Assembly (NCBI RefSeq): GCF_000611645.1
Contig: NW_014013357.1
Coordinates: forward strand, 3,840 to 27,821
Direction of reading: 5' to 3'
Source: Monoraphidium neglectum
Taxonomy: Eukaryota > Chlorophyta > Chlorophyceae > Sphaeropleales > Selenastraceae
Length of the DNA stretch: 23,982 nucleotides
Shown here: positions 1-10,609 of the stretch, piece after piece
Layout of the letters: every line of letters begins with the position of its first letter
Position numbering within the stretch: position 1 is the first letter of the stretch
Position numbers and translations under genes: made by a program
The notes under the pieces: model-generated
The model's input: the letters and a program-made list of their open reading frames with translations, nothing else
Database searches by the model: none
Told to the model about the DNA's origin: nothing

Positions 1-1716
1 GGGGACTACATCCCGCGGCTCAGCCGCTCGGCGCGGCTCCCCGCGACGCCCCGCCGCTCCTCCAAAGCGCCATGCTTCACACATAGGCGCATGCTGAGTC
101 AGCGCGCGATCCCGCAGGCGCGTCGAAACGAAGCGCCGCGCCTGCCCCCCTCCCCATGGCCCAGCTTCCCCGCACCTTCACGTCGTCCACCTGCTTCTGC
201 ACGGCCGCCACCTTGCTCACTGACTCAGGGTTCGCATTGAGCTGGTCCTGTGGGCAGGGGACAGGGCCAGCGCCGGGAGCGCGTAGGGGGTCGCAAGAGT
301 TGATAGCGCTGATGCCTGGTAGCAGGAGTTGAGGGCAGGAGCGGCGCAGCAGCCGGCAAGAGGCGCCCGGCGTGTGCCTTCCTGCATCACCCAAGCGCAG
401 CCGCGCGCACGCGCACGAACAAACCTCCGCCAGAGCAACCAGAAATGATCGTAAGCAGCCTTTGATGCAGCGTGCATGCGTGTGTGCGCACACACATTGG
501 CGCCCGCACGCACATGTTGGTTCTCACGCGCATGGCCCGTGCATAAATTCGCTCCCCCCCCACACACACAAGCTCATGGCAAGCAAACACAGCACGGCCT
601 CAGCCGCAGCACAGCCCCACCATGGCATCGCGTATCTTCGGCCCAAAAGACCGGTCAAAGCTGTGCGCCGCCCCGCGCTGGGCCTTGGCCGAGAAGCCGC
701 CCTCCCATTCCTGCGCCACCCGCTGGATCAGGGCAAAAGGGACCTGGGGCCACGAGGGCGGGCGAGGCGGCGTCCCAGACGCGGACAAGTCAGAGAGAGG
801 GGGTTCACAAAGAGGACAAAAAAACAATCGAACCGGCTGCAGAGTCAAACACCTTCTGCTGAGGAATAGTTCGAGGCGCGGAGACCCGACAAAAGGACCA
901 AGTCGGACAGGCTGCTGCGCTTTGTGGTGGGGCTTCGACATGGGCGTTGGCTAATTGGCTGGAGGTCTGGATGGCTAGCATTTCGCTGCCGACCCGCTGC
1001 AGTCACAGCCGCTGGTGCTGGGGGAGCTGATGTCACCGCCTGTCACCTGCCGCCCGAAGTCCTCGTTGGCGACCGCCAGGTAGATCCAGTCATTCGCCTT
1101 CAGGAAGTTGAAGGTGTGCCTGGTTGTGTGGCATGATGATGGCCGTGCTTTCACTTTCAGGGTCGCTGCTGAGTAGCAAAGGATTTTGCTTGGAACTCTG
1201 TCGCAGCGAGGGCCCGAGCAGTGTCCGCCTGCCTGCTGGCCCCAGAATCGCTCTGCCATTCGGCTTGAATTGAAATTGTGGCCGGGCTGGCCTGCATAAT
1301 CGCTTGTCGGCTTCAAGTCCCCACAGCGAACCGCAGCCGATTCAAATCACGCCCCATCAGAACGACAGCTAGCAGGGCCGCAGGCGCCTAGCCTGCGCAC
1401 TTGTCGCATGTGATGGTCATGCGCGGGTCAGGGGCCGCGATCACATGCTGCGATGTGGACGGCGGCAACATGGGAGTTCGTTGCATCCAGCGTTGCGAGC
1501 CATGACGAGGCGGCGTCCCTGGCATGTGCTGCGCCCACCCGCCCACTGCACTGCGACACCAGGGTGCTGCCGGCGGCAGACCTGCGGTCCATTGCGGTCA
1601 AATTTGCTTACCTGCATGCAGTCTGCCGCCACTTGTGCGGTATTTCCCTTTACATCGGACCACTCCGCCAGCAGCGTTCCATCCCCACGCGCGACTGAGG
1701 CATAAATTATGGGCAT
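1..1716 (-). CDS. R-SNARE gene A, longin/VAMP7-like (3' end cut off by the window edge)
   Basis: Five exons can be spliced on the minus strand: 1716-1612, 1447-1401, 1119-1047, 743-621 and 247-176. The gene continues beyond base 1. The start MPIIYASVARG is the classic opening of the longin domain. Exon 3 encodes HTFNFL...DFGRQ and exon 4 begins VPFALIQRV, matching the longin core; exon 4 continues to SFGPKIRDAM. Exon 5 (NPESVSKVAAVQKQVDDVK) is the N-terminal half of a synaptobrevin R-SNARE motif. The zero-layer arginine, membrane anchor and any lumenal tail would lie off the window. Exon phases (0, 2, 0, 0, 0) close without a stop. R-SNAREs on vesicles pair with Q-SNAREs on the target membrane to drive fusion, and the longin domain regulates this and sorting. 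Gene A is cut more finely than neighbours B and C, with extra introns at codon 35 and after GRQ. Only the internal splice choices and the missing 3' end are uncertain. Confidence 0.85.
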
Positions 1717-2282
1717 GATGTTCAGACTTATCTCAACGCGTCAGGACGCTTGAAAGGTTCTAGATCTGGTTGGTTGATTCGTCCCACCACGCAGAAGGTG
1801 CTGAACAACACTGGGCACGTGTATGCAGTACGCACAATCACTGTGTCAAATCTAAGCTATGCCAGCAGGGGCTCGCTTACTGTGGTTGGAGCGATGCCCT
1901 TGCGAGAAGGCCGTGCCGGAAGCTGCGCCAAGTGATCGACGACTACGCCAGGTTGGCGGCTGGCAGCTCGAGCTGGAGGCATACACGCCCTTCCTCAGGG
2001 CCGGCGCATTGCCGATGAGGAGGTTCTAGTATGAATCCCATATGAGATGCAGGGCACAAGCTCATCAAGGTGGCCCCACTGTGCCCCCAGTTTGGGCGGT
2101 CCGAGCCTGCGCATCATCCTGGCTGGCGCATCTTTGAATGTTGACCAGCGCTACGTGCAGTTATCCGCCCCAACACAGCGCGCCGCGTACAAATGCGTTG
2201 CATTGAGACCCAGAATGTCTGACGTGTGACAAGGCTCAGGGTGCGCGTTCTATAGAAACAGACCCTGCGCCTGCATGGGCGA

Positions 2283-2360
<78 letters not shown>

Positions 2361-3141
2361 GCTCACGTGGCGCCGCGCTGGTGGAAGCCGCTGGCGCGAT
2401 TGATACGATCAGGCCTTGACGGGTCGCCCTGGAACTAGCGGCTCATGCTGAAACCCGCCACAGAAACCAAACCAGAGAACCTGGGGAGGAGCACCCCGTG
2501 CCGAGGTTCTCCGCCGAACCCCCTGCCGCCCTCTAGAGACAGTTTCCTTCATCGCAGGTGGCTGCACTTCGGGCGCGTGGCATACATTTACTCGCACCGC
2601 CCCAAAGTTGGCATGCTGTACAAAGGTGACAAACACTCCATTCTGCAAGGCCATGTGAAATGCAAAGTGCGACGCCCCTCGTGTTCTGCGACTGACGAGC
2701 GGCCAACCGACAAAATGGCAGTCAAAGTGATGCTTGCGCCCCCCGGGGTGGCGAGAACCTAGGCACCAAGCGACGCGGGCCATGATAGTCAAGCAATCTC
2801 GCTTATTCATATGTGCTGGAATCTAACCTCCGAAGGCCCCTGTGTATGCCGCGGCCGGCCGCAGGCCAAGGGCCCGCAGGTCTCTGCAGGGGTCGCTCGC
2901 TGCATTGCGCCCGGCCTGCGGCCGTGGCGGATGGCCTCCCCTCGCCCAAGCCAGGCCCTGGCACCCAAGACGCGCTGACAGCGAGAAAGACAGCTGCCCT
3001 GCCCAAGGTGCCCACGTGCAACGTCCGGGCGCTTGCCGGGTCGTCGGAAGCCAAGCCGGCCTGGGCGCAGCAGAGCGCTGCGGCGCACCGTGGATCGACG
3101 CTGCGGCGCGCAGAAGATGCGAGGGGTTGTCGGCGCGCGGG
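1717..3141. other. Intergenic region between genes A and B
   Basis: This stretch holds the upstream region of gene A and the presumed 3' UTR of gene B, both minus-strand. It contains a (CTG)25 tract at 2284-2358. Open frames are present on both strands, for example about 130 codons at 2409-2810 (minus) and about 100 codons at 2445-2762 (plus). None resembles a known protein or splices to a neighbour, and they overlap each other, so I do not call them genes. I found no UGUAA polyadenylation motif for gene B here. Confidence 0.6.
2284..2358. repeat. (CTG)25 trinucleotide microsatellite
   Basis: Twenty-five uninterrupted CTG units on the plus strand, which read (CAG)25 on the strand from which genes A and B are transcribed. 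The tract lies 568 nt upstream of the gene A start and 784 nt downstream of the gene B stop, so it may fall in B's 3' UTR or A's promoter. It is not inside any coding model. Confidence 0.97.
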
Positions 3142-5817
3142 CTACCCTGCAGGCGCAGCTGCGCCCGCACCCGTGGTTTGCGTGTTGGCGTCGGTTGGGG
3201 CGGTGGTGGTGTCAGTGGGGCTGGCGGTGGTGTTGTCAGTGGGGCTGGCGGTCGTGGCGTCAGTGGGCGCCGCGCCCGCAGCAGTGGGGGCGGCCCCTGT
3301 ATCGGTGGGCGCTGCGCCAGTGTCCGAGGGGTTTGCAGCTGTGCCTGTGGGTGCCGTGCCCGCGTCTGTGGGGGCCGTGGTAGCATCCGGGGGAGCGGCG
3401 GCTGCGTCGGGCGTCGCTGTACCGAAGTCTGTTGCAGAGGTGGCAGGCGCGGGTGCCGGCGCTGAGGTCGCATCAGATGGGGCCGGGGCCGCGTCTGTCG
3501 ACGGCGCCGAGGTGTCGGTGGGGGCCGTGGTGCCGTCTGTAGTTGGCTGACTCGTCGCTGCGGTCGAATCGGGCGCGGGCGCAGGCGCGGGCGCTGCTGC
3601 GGCCCCCGTCCCTGATGTGTCCGCCGGCGCAGCCCCGGCCGCGCCCGCCCCGGGCGCCCCGCTGGCGCCTGTGCTAGCATCCGGCAGGGCTGGCGGTGAC
3701 GCGGCGGCGACCTGGTTGTTGCCGGCGCCGCCGTCCTTGTTGCCGAAGCAGCGCTGGCTGCCGCCGAAGCAGGCCGCCAGGAAGATGACGAGGACGAGGA
3801 TGGCCACTGACCCCAGCACACACAGCTTCATCCGGACGTTCTGCCAGCTGTGAGGGCGGCGGCGAATTGCGACGCAGGCGGTGAGAGATCGCTGACAGGC
3901 CAGAACCAACACACGCCACCCGGGATGTGCTGCGCTGTGACGCACAGGGTCGAGCGCACTGCCGCTGCCTATGAGCGGACACGCCGGCCGGTCCGCCATC
4001 CCGGCGCGTACGTGCCGCCCCATGCGGCGCCATGCAGGCCCCCATGCGGCGCCATGCAGGCCCCCATGCGGCCTCGTGTGCAGCCATGCGTTGGGCCCAT
4101 GGTGCTCCATGCGGCGCCATGCGCGGGCCCCATGCGCCTCCATGCCCGGCCATGCGCAGCCCCCATGCGCCCCAGGGGGGCGCCATGCGCCATACACGAC
4201 CCCCTGCCTCACCACATGCGCTTGCGCAGCTGCGTGCCCTGGATCTGGAACTTGTGAGCCTGGTCCCTAAGATCATCCGTCCTGTTCACGAGCACATCCA
4301 GGTTCTCCCCCCTCTGCAGCACAGACTCCACCTGCATGGAGGGTTGTATAGGCAGGGCGTCACGGTCAGCGCGCAGGTTGCGCAAGCGCAAGGGGGCGAC
4401 CAGCATGCTCGCGGTCGCAGCCGCAGCCGGGGCAGCTTATCGCGTGGGCAAAAGCGGCGGTGAAGGGCCGCGCGGCTGGAGACTCAGAAATGCAGCGAGG
4501 ACAAACTAGCCGCTATGTAGCTGGGTTCGCCACCGCCTCCCTGCCTTGTCTCTATGTTGCATGTCATGGTGTGTTTGACTCCTGCACCCCGGGCCCTCGG
4601 AACAACCCCCACACCAGGCAACATCAGTGCCAGGGCTGAGGGCACAACCTGAACCCCCAACACTTGCTGCTCAAGTCTGCACCAAGCTGCCTAACTTTGC
4701 CCTCCCAATCAGCGCCTCCGCCCTCGCTGCAGCGAGCGAAGAGGCGCCGTCCACCCCAACAGACTTAGCCACGCCTTCGGCATGCGCCCCAACCCTCTAC
4801 CTCCAGCCCATTGCCGACAGACGCGCGCCAAACACCTCGGCCTCGCCGCAACCGAGGCTGACTCCCGAGTCATGCAGTACCCCTTCAAACCCGGCCTCTG
4901 CATGATGAAAGATGACCCTGAAGCTCCAGGATGACTCACATTCTGGACCATGATCCCCTTGACCTCGTCAACCTTCTGCTGCACCGCCGCCATCCGGCTC
5001 ATCTCCTCGGGGTGGGACTGGCAGTACTCCATCTCGCGGCGCAGCACGGGGCTGCAAGAACGCGGCAGGGAGTGCGTGAGGGGTACGAATGTGCATGCAA
5101 TCTGTGTGAGATTGAGTGCCGCGCGCGTCGCGTGGCCGTGCATGTGCAGGGGCGTCGGATTCGCCTCGAGGCCCTGCCAGCACGGGTGCCCTGGCGGCTG
5201 CCGCCCGCGCACGCCCGTTGCCGCGCGTGCGCCTTGGTCACTTCAGGGGCCGCGCGGCGGACGGCGCGGCTTACCCAAAGGTGCGCTCCATGCTGTTGGG
5301 AGCTGCGGTGCGCCCCTTCTCCCAGAAGCGCTCGGTCCACGCGTCCGCGATCCGCTTGCAGCACGCAAAGGGGATCTGGCGCCCATACGCGTCATCCGCG
5401 GCGACCACAAACACGTAGCCGCTGTTGATGAGGTAATTGAAGGTGTAGCCGTCGCAGCTGTGCACGAGGAGGATGAGGGGAGGGCCGGGCGGCTGTCAGG
5501 CGCGATTGCATGGCGCGGTGGGCATGCGCGCGGGCGGCGGCAGCCGCCGCGACGGCGGCCGGGACGGAGGGGCAAGCCGAACCATGCGCGGAGCTGGGGG
5601 GTCCCGCGGATGCGCAAGCATGTGCGCGTCAGGCGTTCGGCCGGCGCCGACGCCTGGCCTGCCCCGCGCACGTTATGCTGAAGCGCTCCTCCCCGCCGCT
5701 GCGCGCGCGGTCCAGGCACTCGAGGGCAACTGCCTGGAAGTTTCCGTTGACGACGGCGTGCTGCGCCAGCACGACCGCGTCCGCTGCGCGCGCCACGAGC
5801 GCGTACACGAGCGGCAT
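3142..5817 (-). CDS. R-SNARE gene B, longin/VAMP7-like with a ~200-residue lumenal tail
   Basis: Five exons: 5817-5672, 5457-5275, 5051-4940, 4331-4213 and 3847-3142. They join in frame to 422 codons (421 aa). Order: longin domain from MPLVYALVAR (residues 1 to about 105); R-SNARE motif starting REMEYCQSHPEEMSRM and continuing through VLQRGENLDVLV, which carries the zero-layer arginine; a basic juxtamembrane segment (RKRM, WQNVRMK); one transmembrane helix (LCVLGSVAILVLVIFLAACF); then a lumenal tail of about 200 residues. The tail opens CFGGSQRC and is otherwise almost entirely Ala, Thr, Pro, Ser, Asp and Gly, with seven [A/S]-P-T-D units and one Asn-Thr-Thr sequon near the end. Canonical R-SNAREs have only a few residues after the membrane span, so the tail is the odd part. 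It would face the vesicle lumen and, after fusion at the plasma membrane, the cell exterior. All intron phases match and the stop is at 3144-3142. B is the closest relative of C. Confidence 0.9.
4021..4188. repeat. CATGC-rich minisatellite in intron 4 of gene B
   Basis: Thirteen CATGC pentamers occur within about 170 bp, most as CATGCGGC or CATGCAGG variants spaced 10-22 bp. Near the left end the spacing alternates 10 and 12 bp, giving a 22-bp higher-order unit. The block lies in the intron joining the SNARE-motif exon to the membrane-anchor/tail exon (3848-4212), beginning about 25 nt from the donor. On the transcribed strand the repeat reads GCATG. Confidence 0.9.
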
Positions 5818-7342
5818 GGCCGCTTCCCGCCCGCCGCTGCTGCTGTTCAATGGAGCGAAGCGCCCCTTCTCTGCGGGTGCCTCTGGTTTGGGCGCGGGCC
5901 TGCGAAAGTGTGCTGGGCTCGGGCCCTGCGCAGCGACAGGTGCATCGGGGGCCCTCGGGTGAGCAGCTGCATGTACTGCTGGGCTTGAGGTGGTGATGCG
6001 TGTGTCTGCCGCCGACGACCCGGTGAGTGACCGCTGGCTGATGGCGGGCTGCAGTCATGGGGCACGCGTTGCAGCGCTCCCGCGAATGCGGAGCGCGCAT
6101 GTGCGTGCGGGTGCCAGGCGCCCCTACCAGCGCCTGCTTTTCTCACGAAGCTGGACGCATTGATGCGACATGCCCCAGCGCACCGTTGACAATCAGGGAC
6201 GTGCCGGAGAGCTGCACTGCGTTGCCCGGGCGGATTGAAATCACGCCTGATGAAACGTTGCAACGCCTGATGCTCACAGGAAGGACATCAATCCTTGCAA
6301 ATTTGGAAGGTGCATGGGATTGCCGGTCTTTTGGGCGTCAGGAGTGACAATTGGCTGGTGACACACTGCGAAAGCGTTGAAGAAGCCTTTTCAGCTGCAG
6401 CACATCGTTACAAGGTCTCTCCAGAGCTATTCTATCCAGATATTCAATAGGCCGTGCTGGCCGCATACCGTTTGCCGCCTCGCAGGCAGTCCGCACGACC
6501 ACCCAGAGCTTGATCGCGCTCAGTTGCATGCGCTGACGCCGTGATGCGCATGCGAGGGTGTAAGGAAAGGAGCGTCAACGTCCAAGCATCAGGATCTGCG
6601 TTCAGTGCCAGGATTGAATACAGAGCTGTGGCGGCGAAACGGTGGGCAATTCAACCGCAGTCCATGTCGGACTGCCAGCCATCAGTGTGGTGTGAGTCCT
6701 GATCCCTCTTTACAGCTGCAGTCATGCCGTCTCAAAGCCAACACAAATTTACAGGATCGTTGTCAATGCTTGCCATGGAAGCACAGCGGTCGGGAGGCGC
6801 CGCTCATATGCATGTTTGGAGTGTCAGCAGAAGTGCCGCCCTCGCTGCACACCCTGGGCCTGGGAACCATGCAGGAGCGAGCTCGTTGCGGTGAGAAACA
6901 GGGGCCCCTTGAAAAGTGCGACCATCCTGCTGCGAGCACCATCCCGCCGCTTGTTGCCCCATGGCGTTGCTGCTGCCCAGCGCATCTGAGCGCTGCGCTG
7001 GGCCCTGGGGTATAACACAACCGCACGGCGGGGCAGGCACGGACACGGAAGGCCATGCTCGAGGCGCATAATCAATTGCGGTGTTGATTCCATTGATGAG
7101 ATTAATTGTTCGACTCTAACAGGCTGACCGCGGCAGCGCCGCAGTCGATGCATGGCACAGAGCAGTAAAATATGCCGTCCACCCCCACAGAAACCACCCA
7201 AGGGACCCCCGATCAAAAGCCAAAGGTGGCGAGGCGGTTGTGACACAACAGGATTCACCCCAGGAAACCCCTGCGCTCCCGAACGGCGCCCACACGTGAA
7301 GCTGCGGGCGCTGAGCTCGGCCTCGCCTGCCGCTTGCGGCGC
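5818..7342. other. Intergenic region between genes B and C
   Basis: About 1.5 kb containing the upstream region of gene B and the 3' flank of gene C, both minus-strand. No frame on either strand shows recognisable motifs or a spliceable extension. UGUAA-type motifs (TTACA on the plus strand) occur at 6749-6753, 6710-6714 and 6408-6412; the first would give gene C a 3' UTR of about 590 nt. Otherwise I see nothing. Confidence 0.5.
6749..6753 (-). terminator. Candidate polyadenylation signal (UGUAA) of gene C
   Basis: UGUAA is the usual green-algal polyadenylation motif. This copy lies about 590 nt past the gene C stop, with two more further on. A 5-mer is weak evidence by itself. Confidence 0.3.
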
Positions 7343-9418
7343 TCACGGCCGCCCCGGCCCCGCTGCCGCCCCGCCGGCCGGCGGCGGCCCCAGAAGCGCC
7401 GACGCCTCCGGGCCCGGCGCCTCGACCCGCGGGGGGTCCGCAAACTGCGGCGGCGGTTGCGGCGGCGCGGCCCCGGCGGCCGCTCGGTACACATCATTCC
7501 CTCCAAGACAGCGCCAGTTGGCGGAGAAGCACACGGCGATGCCGGCGATCACCGAAAAGCACACCAGCACCACGAAGACGAGGCACGCCTTGAGCTTGCA
7601 GCTGTGCGCCCTGCGGTTAAACATGGGGCGTTCAGAAGAGCAATAGCTGTGTCCGTGAGAGCGGTGGCCCACAGACGGGGCAAGGATGGGGGTGTAGCGG
7701 CGCAGCAATCACAGGCGTGCCTCACCCCAGCCACCACCCTCCAAACGGGGCTCCCCGCGACGGTTGTACGGCAGGGGTCCAGGGGTGACAAAGCCGCGCT
7801 CGGACGCTGCGCCCCCGCGGGCGATGCGATGCAGGCGGCGTCGCATGTAAAACAGGCGGCGCCACATGCATTGCAGGCGGCGCCACATGCATTGCAGGCG
7901 GCGTCACATGCAATGCAGGCGAATCCTCAAGCTGCCGTGGCGCCGCACCTCATCTGGCCGCGTAGCTCTGCGCCCCTCTTCTTGAAGAGCTCCGCCTGGT
8001 TGTCCAGGGCACCCGCCTGCAGCTCCACACCCGCCAGCGCCTCCCCCCGCTGCAGCGCCTGGGGGATGGGCGCAGCAGTCCCGGGGGACGGGCTCCCGTG
8101 AGGGGCGGTGGGGCGCCGACCAGGGGCTGAGGGCAGCTGGGCAGCCAACTTGAGACGGCGGCTCCGGGCGCCCAAGAGGCAGTTGCAGCTGCCGCCTCAG
8201 AAGTGTGTGGGGGGGGGGGCAAGCTGGCGGAGACCCCGCAGCACACAAAGTGGGCCACAGATATCTTGTTTTGGCTGATGGGCTGGCACTTTAGAGAGGG
8301 GGGTGCCTGCTGCTCACCTGGTCGACCTGCGATGAGGGCAGGGAACAGGAAACAAGGGGCGTCGGTTTTTGGTGGTGTGAGGAGCGCATCGCCACGCGTG
8401 TGGCGGGCGGTGGGGCCGCTGCCTGAAACGGACAAGACCAGCACCCCTGAAGTGCTCGTCGCAGCATCTGCGCACCAATGGCATGCCATCACGGCCGGCC
8501 TCCCGCAACAGCAGCAGCCGGCCAGATCGTCCGCAGCGGCCAGCCCCTGGGGCCTCACGTTTTGCACCATGACGCTCTTGACCTCCTCCACCTTTGAATG
8601 CAGCGCCGCCAGGCGTGACAGCTCCTCCGGGTGCGCGTTGCAGTGCTCAAACTCCCGCTTCAACGCCGGTCTGCGGCGGTTCAAGAAAACAAGCGCGGCG
8701 CGGTCGCGGGTCGCGGCCGTTGACACGTCCAAGGATGAGGGACCAAAGCCCGCCTGGCGGGCGCCGCAAGGCAGCAGGAGATGCGCGCCCGCAGGCGAAA
8801 GTTAGGGGTTCGCTAGCCCCGTGCCCGTGCCTGCGGGGCCCGCACCCAAAGAGCCGCCCGGCGTCGGCGTCAGCAGCGGCTGTCCCCTCCTCTGGCGCGC
8901 GTGCGCCACAGGGCAGCTGCTGAGGGTCCCAGGCGGCGGCGAGACGCTTGAGGAATTCGAAGGGCACATCGCGCCCAAACGCCTGGTCAGCAACAGCCAC
9001 AAACGCAAGGCCGCCGTGGAGCAGGTAGTGGAACCTGCGGATTTTAGTAGTCCGAGGTTGGGCGCGTGCTGGGTAATCGAAGCACACAGGGTCGGGCGGG
9101 GGTACCATGCGGGTGGGGGCGGCTAGTCAGGCGCGTGGCGCAAACAGCCAGTGGTGCGCTTGCAGGGTGTTCAAAACACGAATGGATGCTTCTGTTGAGG
9201 CGCCCGCCAAGGCGCGCTGATGCGGGCGATGTATGGGGCGTGGGCTCGGCGACGCACGTGTGGCCGTCCGCAGTGAATGTGGCTCGCCGGCCGCTGTCAG
9301 GTTCAATTGTCGTGAGGCCCTTCAGTGCCGCCCGCTGCACATCGCCAGACGCGGTAGCATGCTGCGCCAGCACGGCCGCGTCGGCGCGCCGCGCGACGAG
9401 CGCGCAAACCAGCGGCAT
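7343..9418 (-). CDS. R-SNARE gene C, longin/VAMP7-like, tandem paralogue of gene B with a shorter lumenal tail
   Basis: Five exons: 9418-9258, 9034-8846, 8670-8559, 8058-7949 and 7610-7343, giving 280 codons (279 aa). The longin domain opens MPLVCALVARRADAAVLAQH, close to gene B, and continues through ADGHTFHYLL, DQAFGRDVPFEFLKRL and LFG. The SNARE motif runs REFEHCNAHPEELSRL to VQN, then ALQRGEALAG with the zero-layer arginine. The transmembrane helix (CLVFVVLVCFSVIAGIAVCF) is followed by about 63 lumenal residues that open CFSANWRC and become Ala/Pro/Gly-rich. Exon 3 is 112 nt in both B and C, and exon 4 is exactly nine nt shorter in C (110 versus 119). This removes three residues just before the zero layer, a stammer in the coiled coil. 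Layer positions +1 to +8 remain hydrophobic or small. The longin half is less conserved than in D, so C may be functionally divergent, but there is no stop or frameshift. Confidence 0.88.
7832..7915. repeat. 21-bp tandem repeat, four copies, in intron 4 of gene C
   Basis: Units beginning CAGGCGGCG start at 7832, 7853, 7874 and 7895, with a partial fifth at 7916. The first copy is diverged. Three units contain CATGCA, read as TGCATG on the transcribed strand. The array begins about 34 nt inside intron 4 (7611-7948), the position homologous to the GCATG-rich intron of gene B. Confidence 0.9.
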
Positions 9419-10609
9419 GGCCGGCCGCGGTCGGCTTCGCCCCTTGAGCCCCTCGCGCTCGCGCCGCCGCCGGCCGCGGGCGCAGCTGGCTGCCCCTGCC
9501 TGGGACTTTGTGAAAAGACACACGATATTCAGGTATTCAGAGGCTTGTTTACTTGTCACCGCGGCCGCCCCCTGTCGAGCGTTAGGGAGGCGGGCTCCAA
9601 GGTCTGCTGCGGCTGAGGCGGCGCAGTGTGAAACCGGCCGATGCTCACACCACGCTTGCTCGGCACCAACCGCGTGCTGCTGCAGGACGACAGGCAGCAT
9701 GCACTGGCAATGCCTGTGTTGCAGCGGGGATGGTGCTTACCTGGCAGCCGCTACGCCTACCCGGTGCGCTTTCTTATTCTCACCGCGCCTCCAGGGGCCC
9801 TGTCACTGCAACAGCGGCGGTGCACAAGCCATGGTCTGCATTCGCATTGAGCAGTACATCAAAGTCATCTAGTTGATTGATGTGCGCCTGGGAGCCGCGG
9901 TCCGCCCGCAGACGGCCACTCAATCAATAGTGTTGACGTGGGCCGGCCATGCCATCGATGTCGCTTTGAGCAGAGTGGTTCCTGTTACCATCCATAGCTG
10001 TAGCAAATTACTCTCGTGCATTTTGGGCCTGCTAGAGACGCGGGTGCATCAGAAAATTTGCAGTCACAGGCAGTCCCGTGCGTTCCTCGCCGGGACGACG
10101 GTGCTACCCGAAAGACTCGCCGCTAAGGTTTCTTTGGTATCACATTCAACCCTTAGCAAGCCTGAACACCAGCGGACAAGAGAGACCTAGTGAGCACCTC
10201 AGAGGGGATCTGCAGCAGCACCTGAGAGGTCTGCAGCTGAGCCTTCGGCATTTTCTAGCAACACAAGGTGTGTGTGCGCTGGCAGACAACGGTGTGACGA
10301 TGGGCTGCCGTGGGGCGATCTGTGCCAAAACTCTTTGGGCGGCACCTGAGCGCTGCAGCACCATTTCAAGGCGTTGGAAATGTGACAGGCTTAATCTTAG
10401 CCGTCATGCGTGGAGGGCCAGCGCGACTGGGGGCAGCGCAGACACAAACCGCAGTGCATCTGGCGCATGCGCACCCTGCGCTGCTCTCCATGCCTGACCG
10501 CCTGCACCTCCCTGGCCTTTACCCCCATTGACGCGCTCCCTGCCTCTTCACCATACATGCTCAGGGGCAGCAGCGGCGGCGACAGACGCGCACCGCCATC
10601 AGCAGCAGC
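9419..10609. other. Divergent intergenic region between gene C and the ATP synthase epsilon gene
   Basis: About 1.2 kb lies between the gene C start (minus) and the epsilon start (plus), so it must contain both promoters. I see no convincing TATA box, tandem repeat or coding frame. Several open frames exist but none has recognisable content. Confidence 0.5.

Noticed and set aside
2409..2810. A 133-codon minus-strand frame overlapping a 105-codon plus-strand frame
   Set aside because: No motif, no homology I recognise and no splice partners. It most likely lies in the 3' flank of gene B.
2813..3821. Long frames on both strands over the gene B tail (245 codons plus, 332 codons minus in another frame)
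   Set aside because: They are shadows of the GC-rich, repetitive tail exon of gene B. The frame in phase with the transmembrane exon gives a typical membrane helix, and the others give Arg/Pro-rich noise.
6225..6250. A tRNA-like T-arm (GGATTGAAATCACGCC)
   Set aside because: No matching acceptor, D-arm or anticodon stem could be drawn around it.
7343..7350. A possible donor (GTGAGC) overlapping the gene C stop
   Set aside because: The bases can be read as a donor, but the in-frame TGA ends a protein of sensible length and no further exon with tail-like coding was found downstream.
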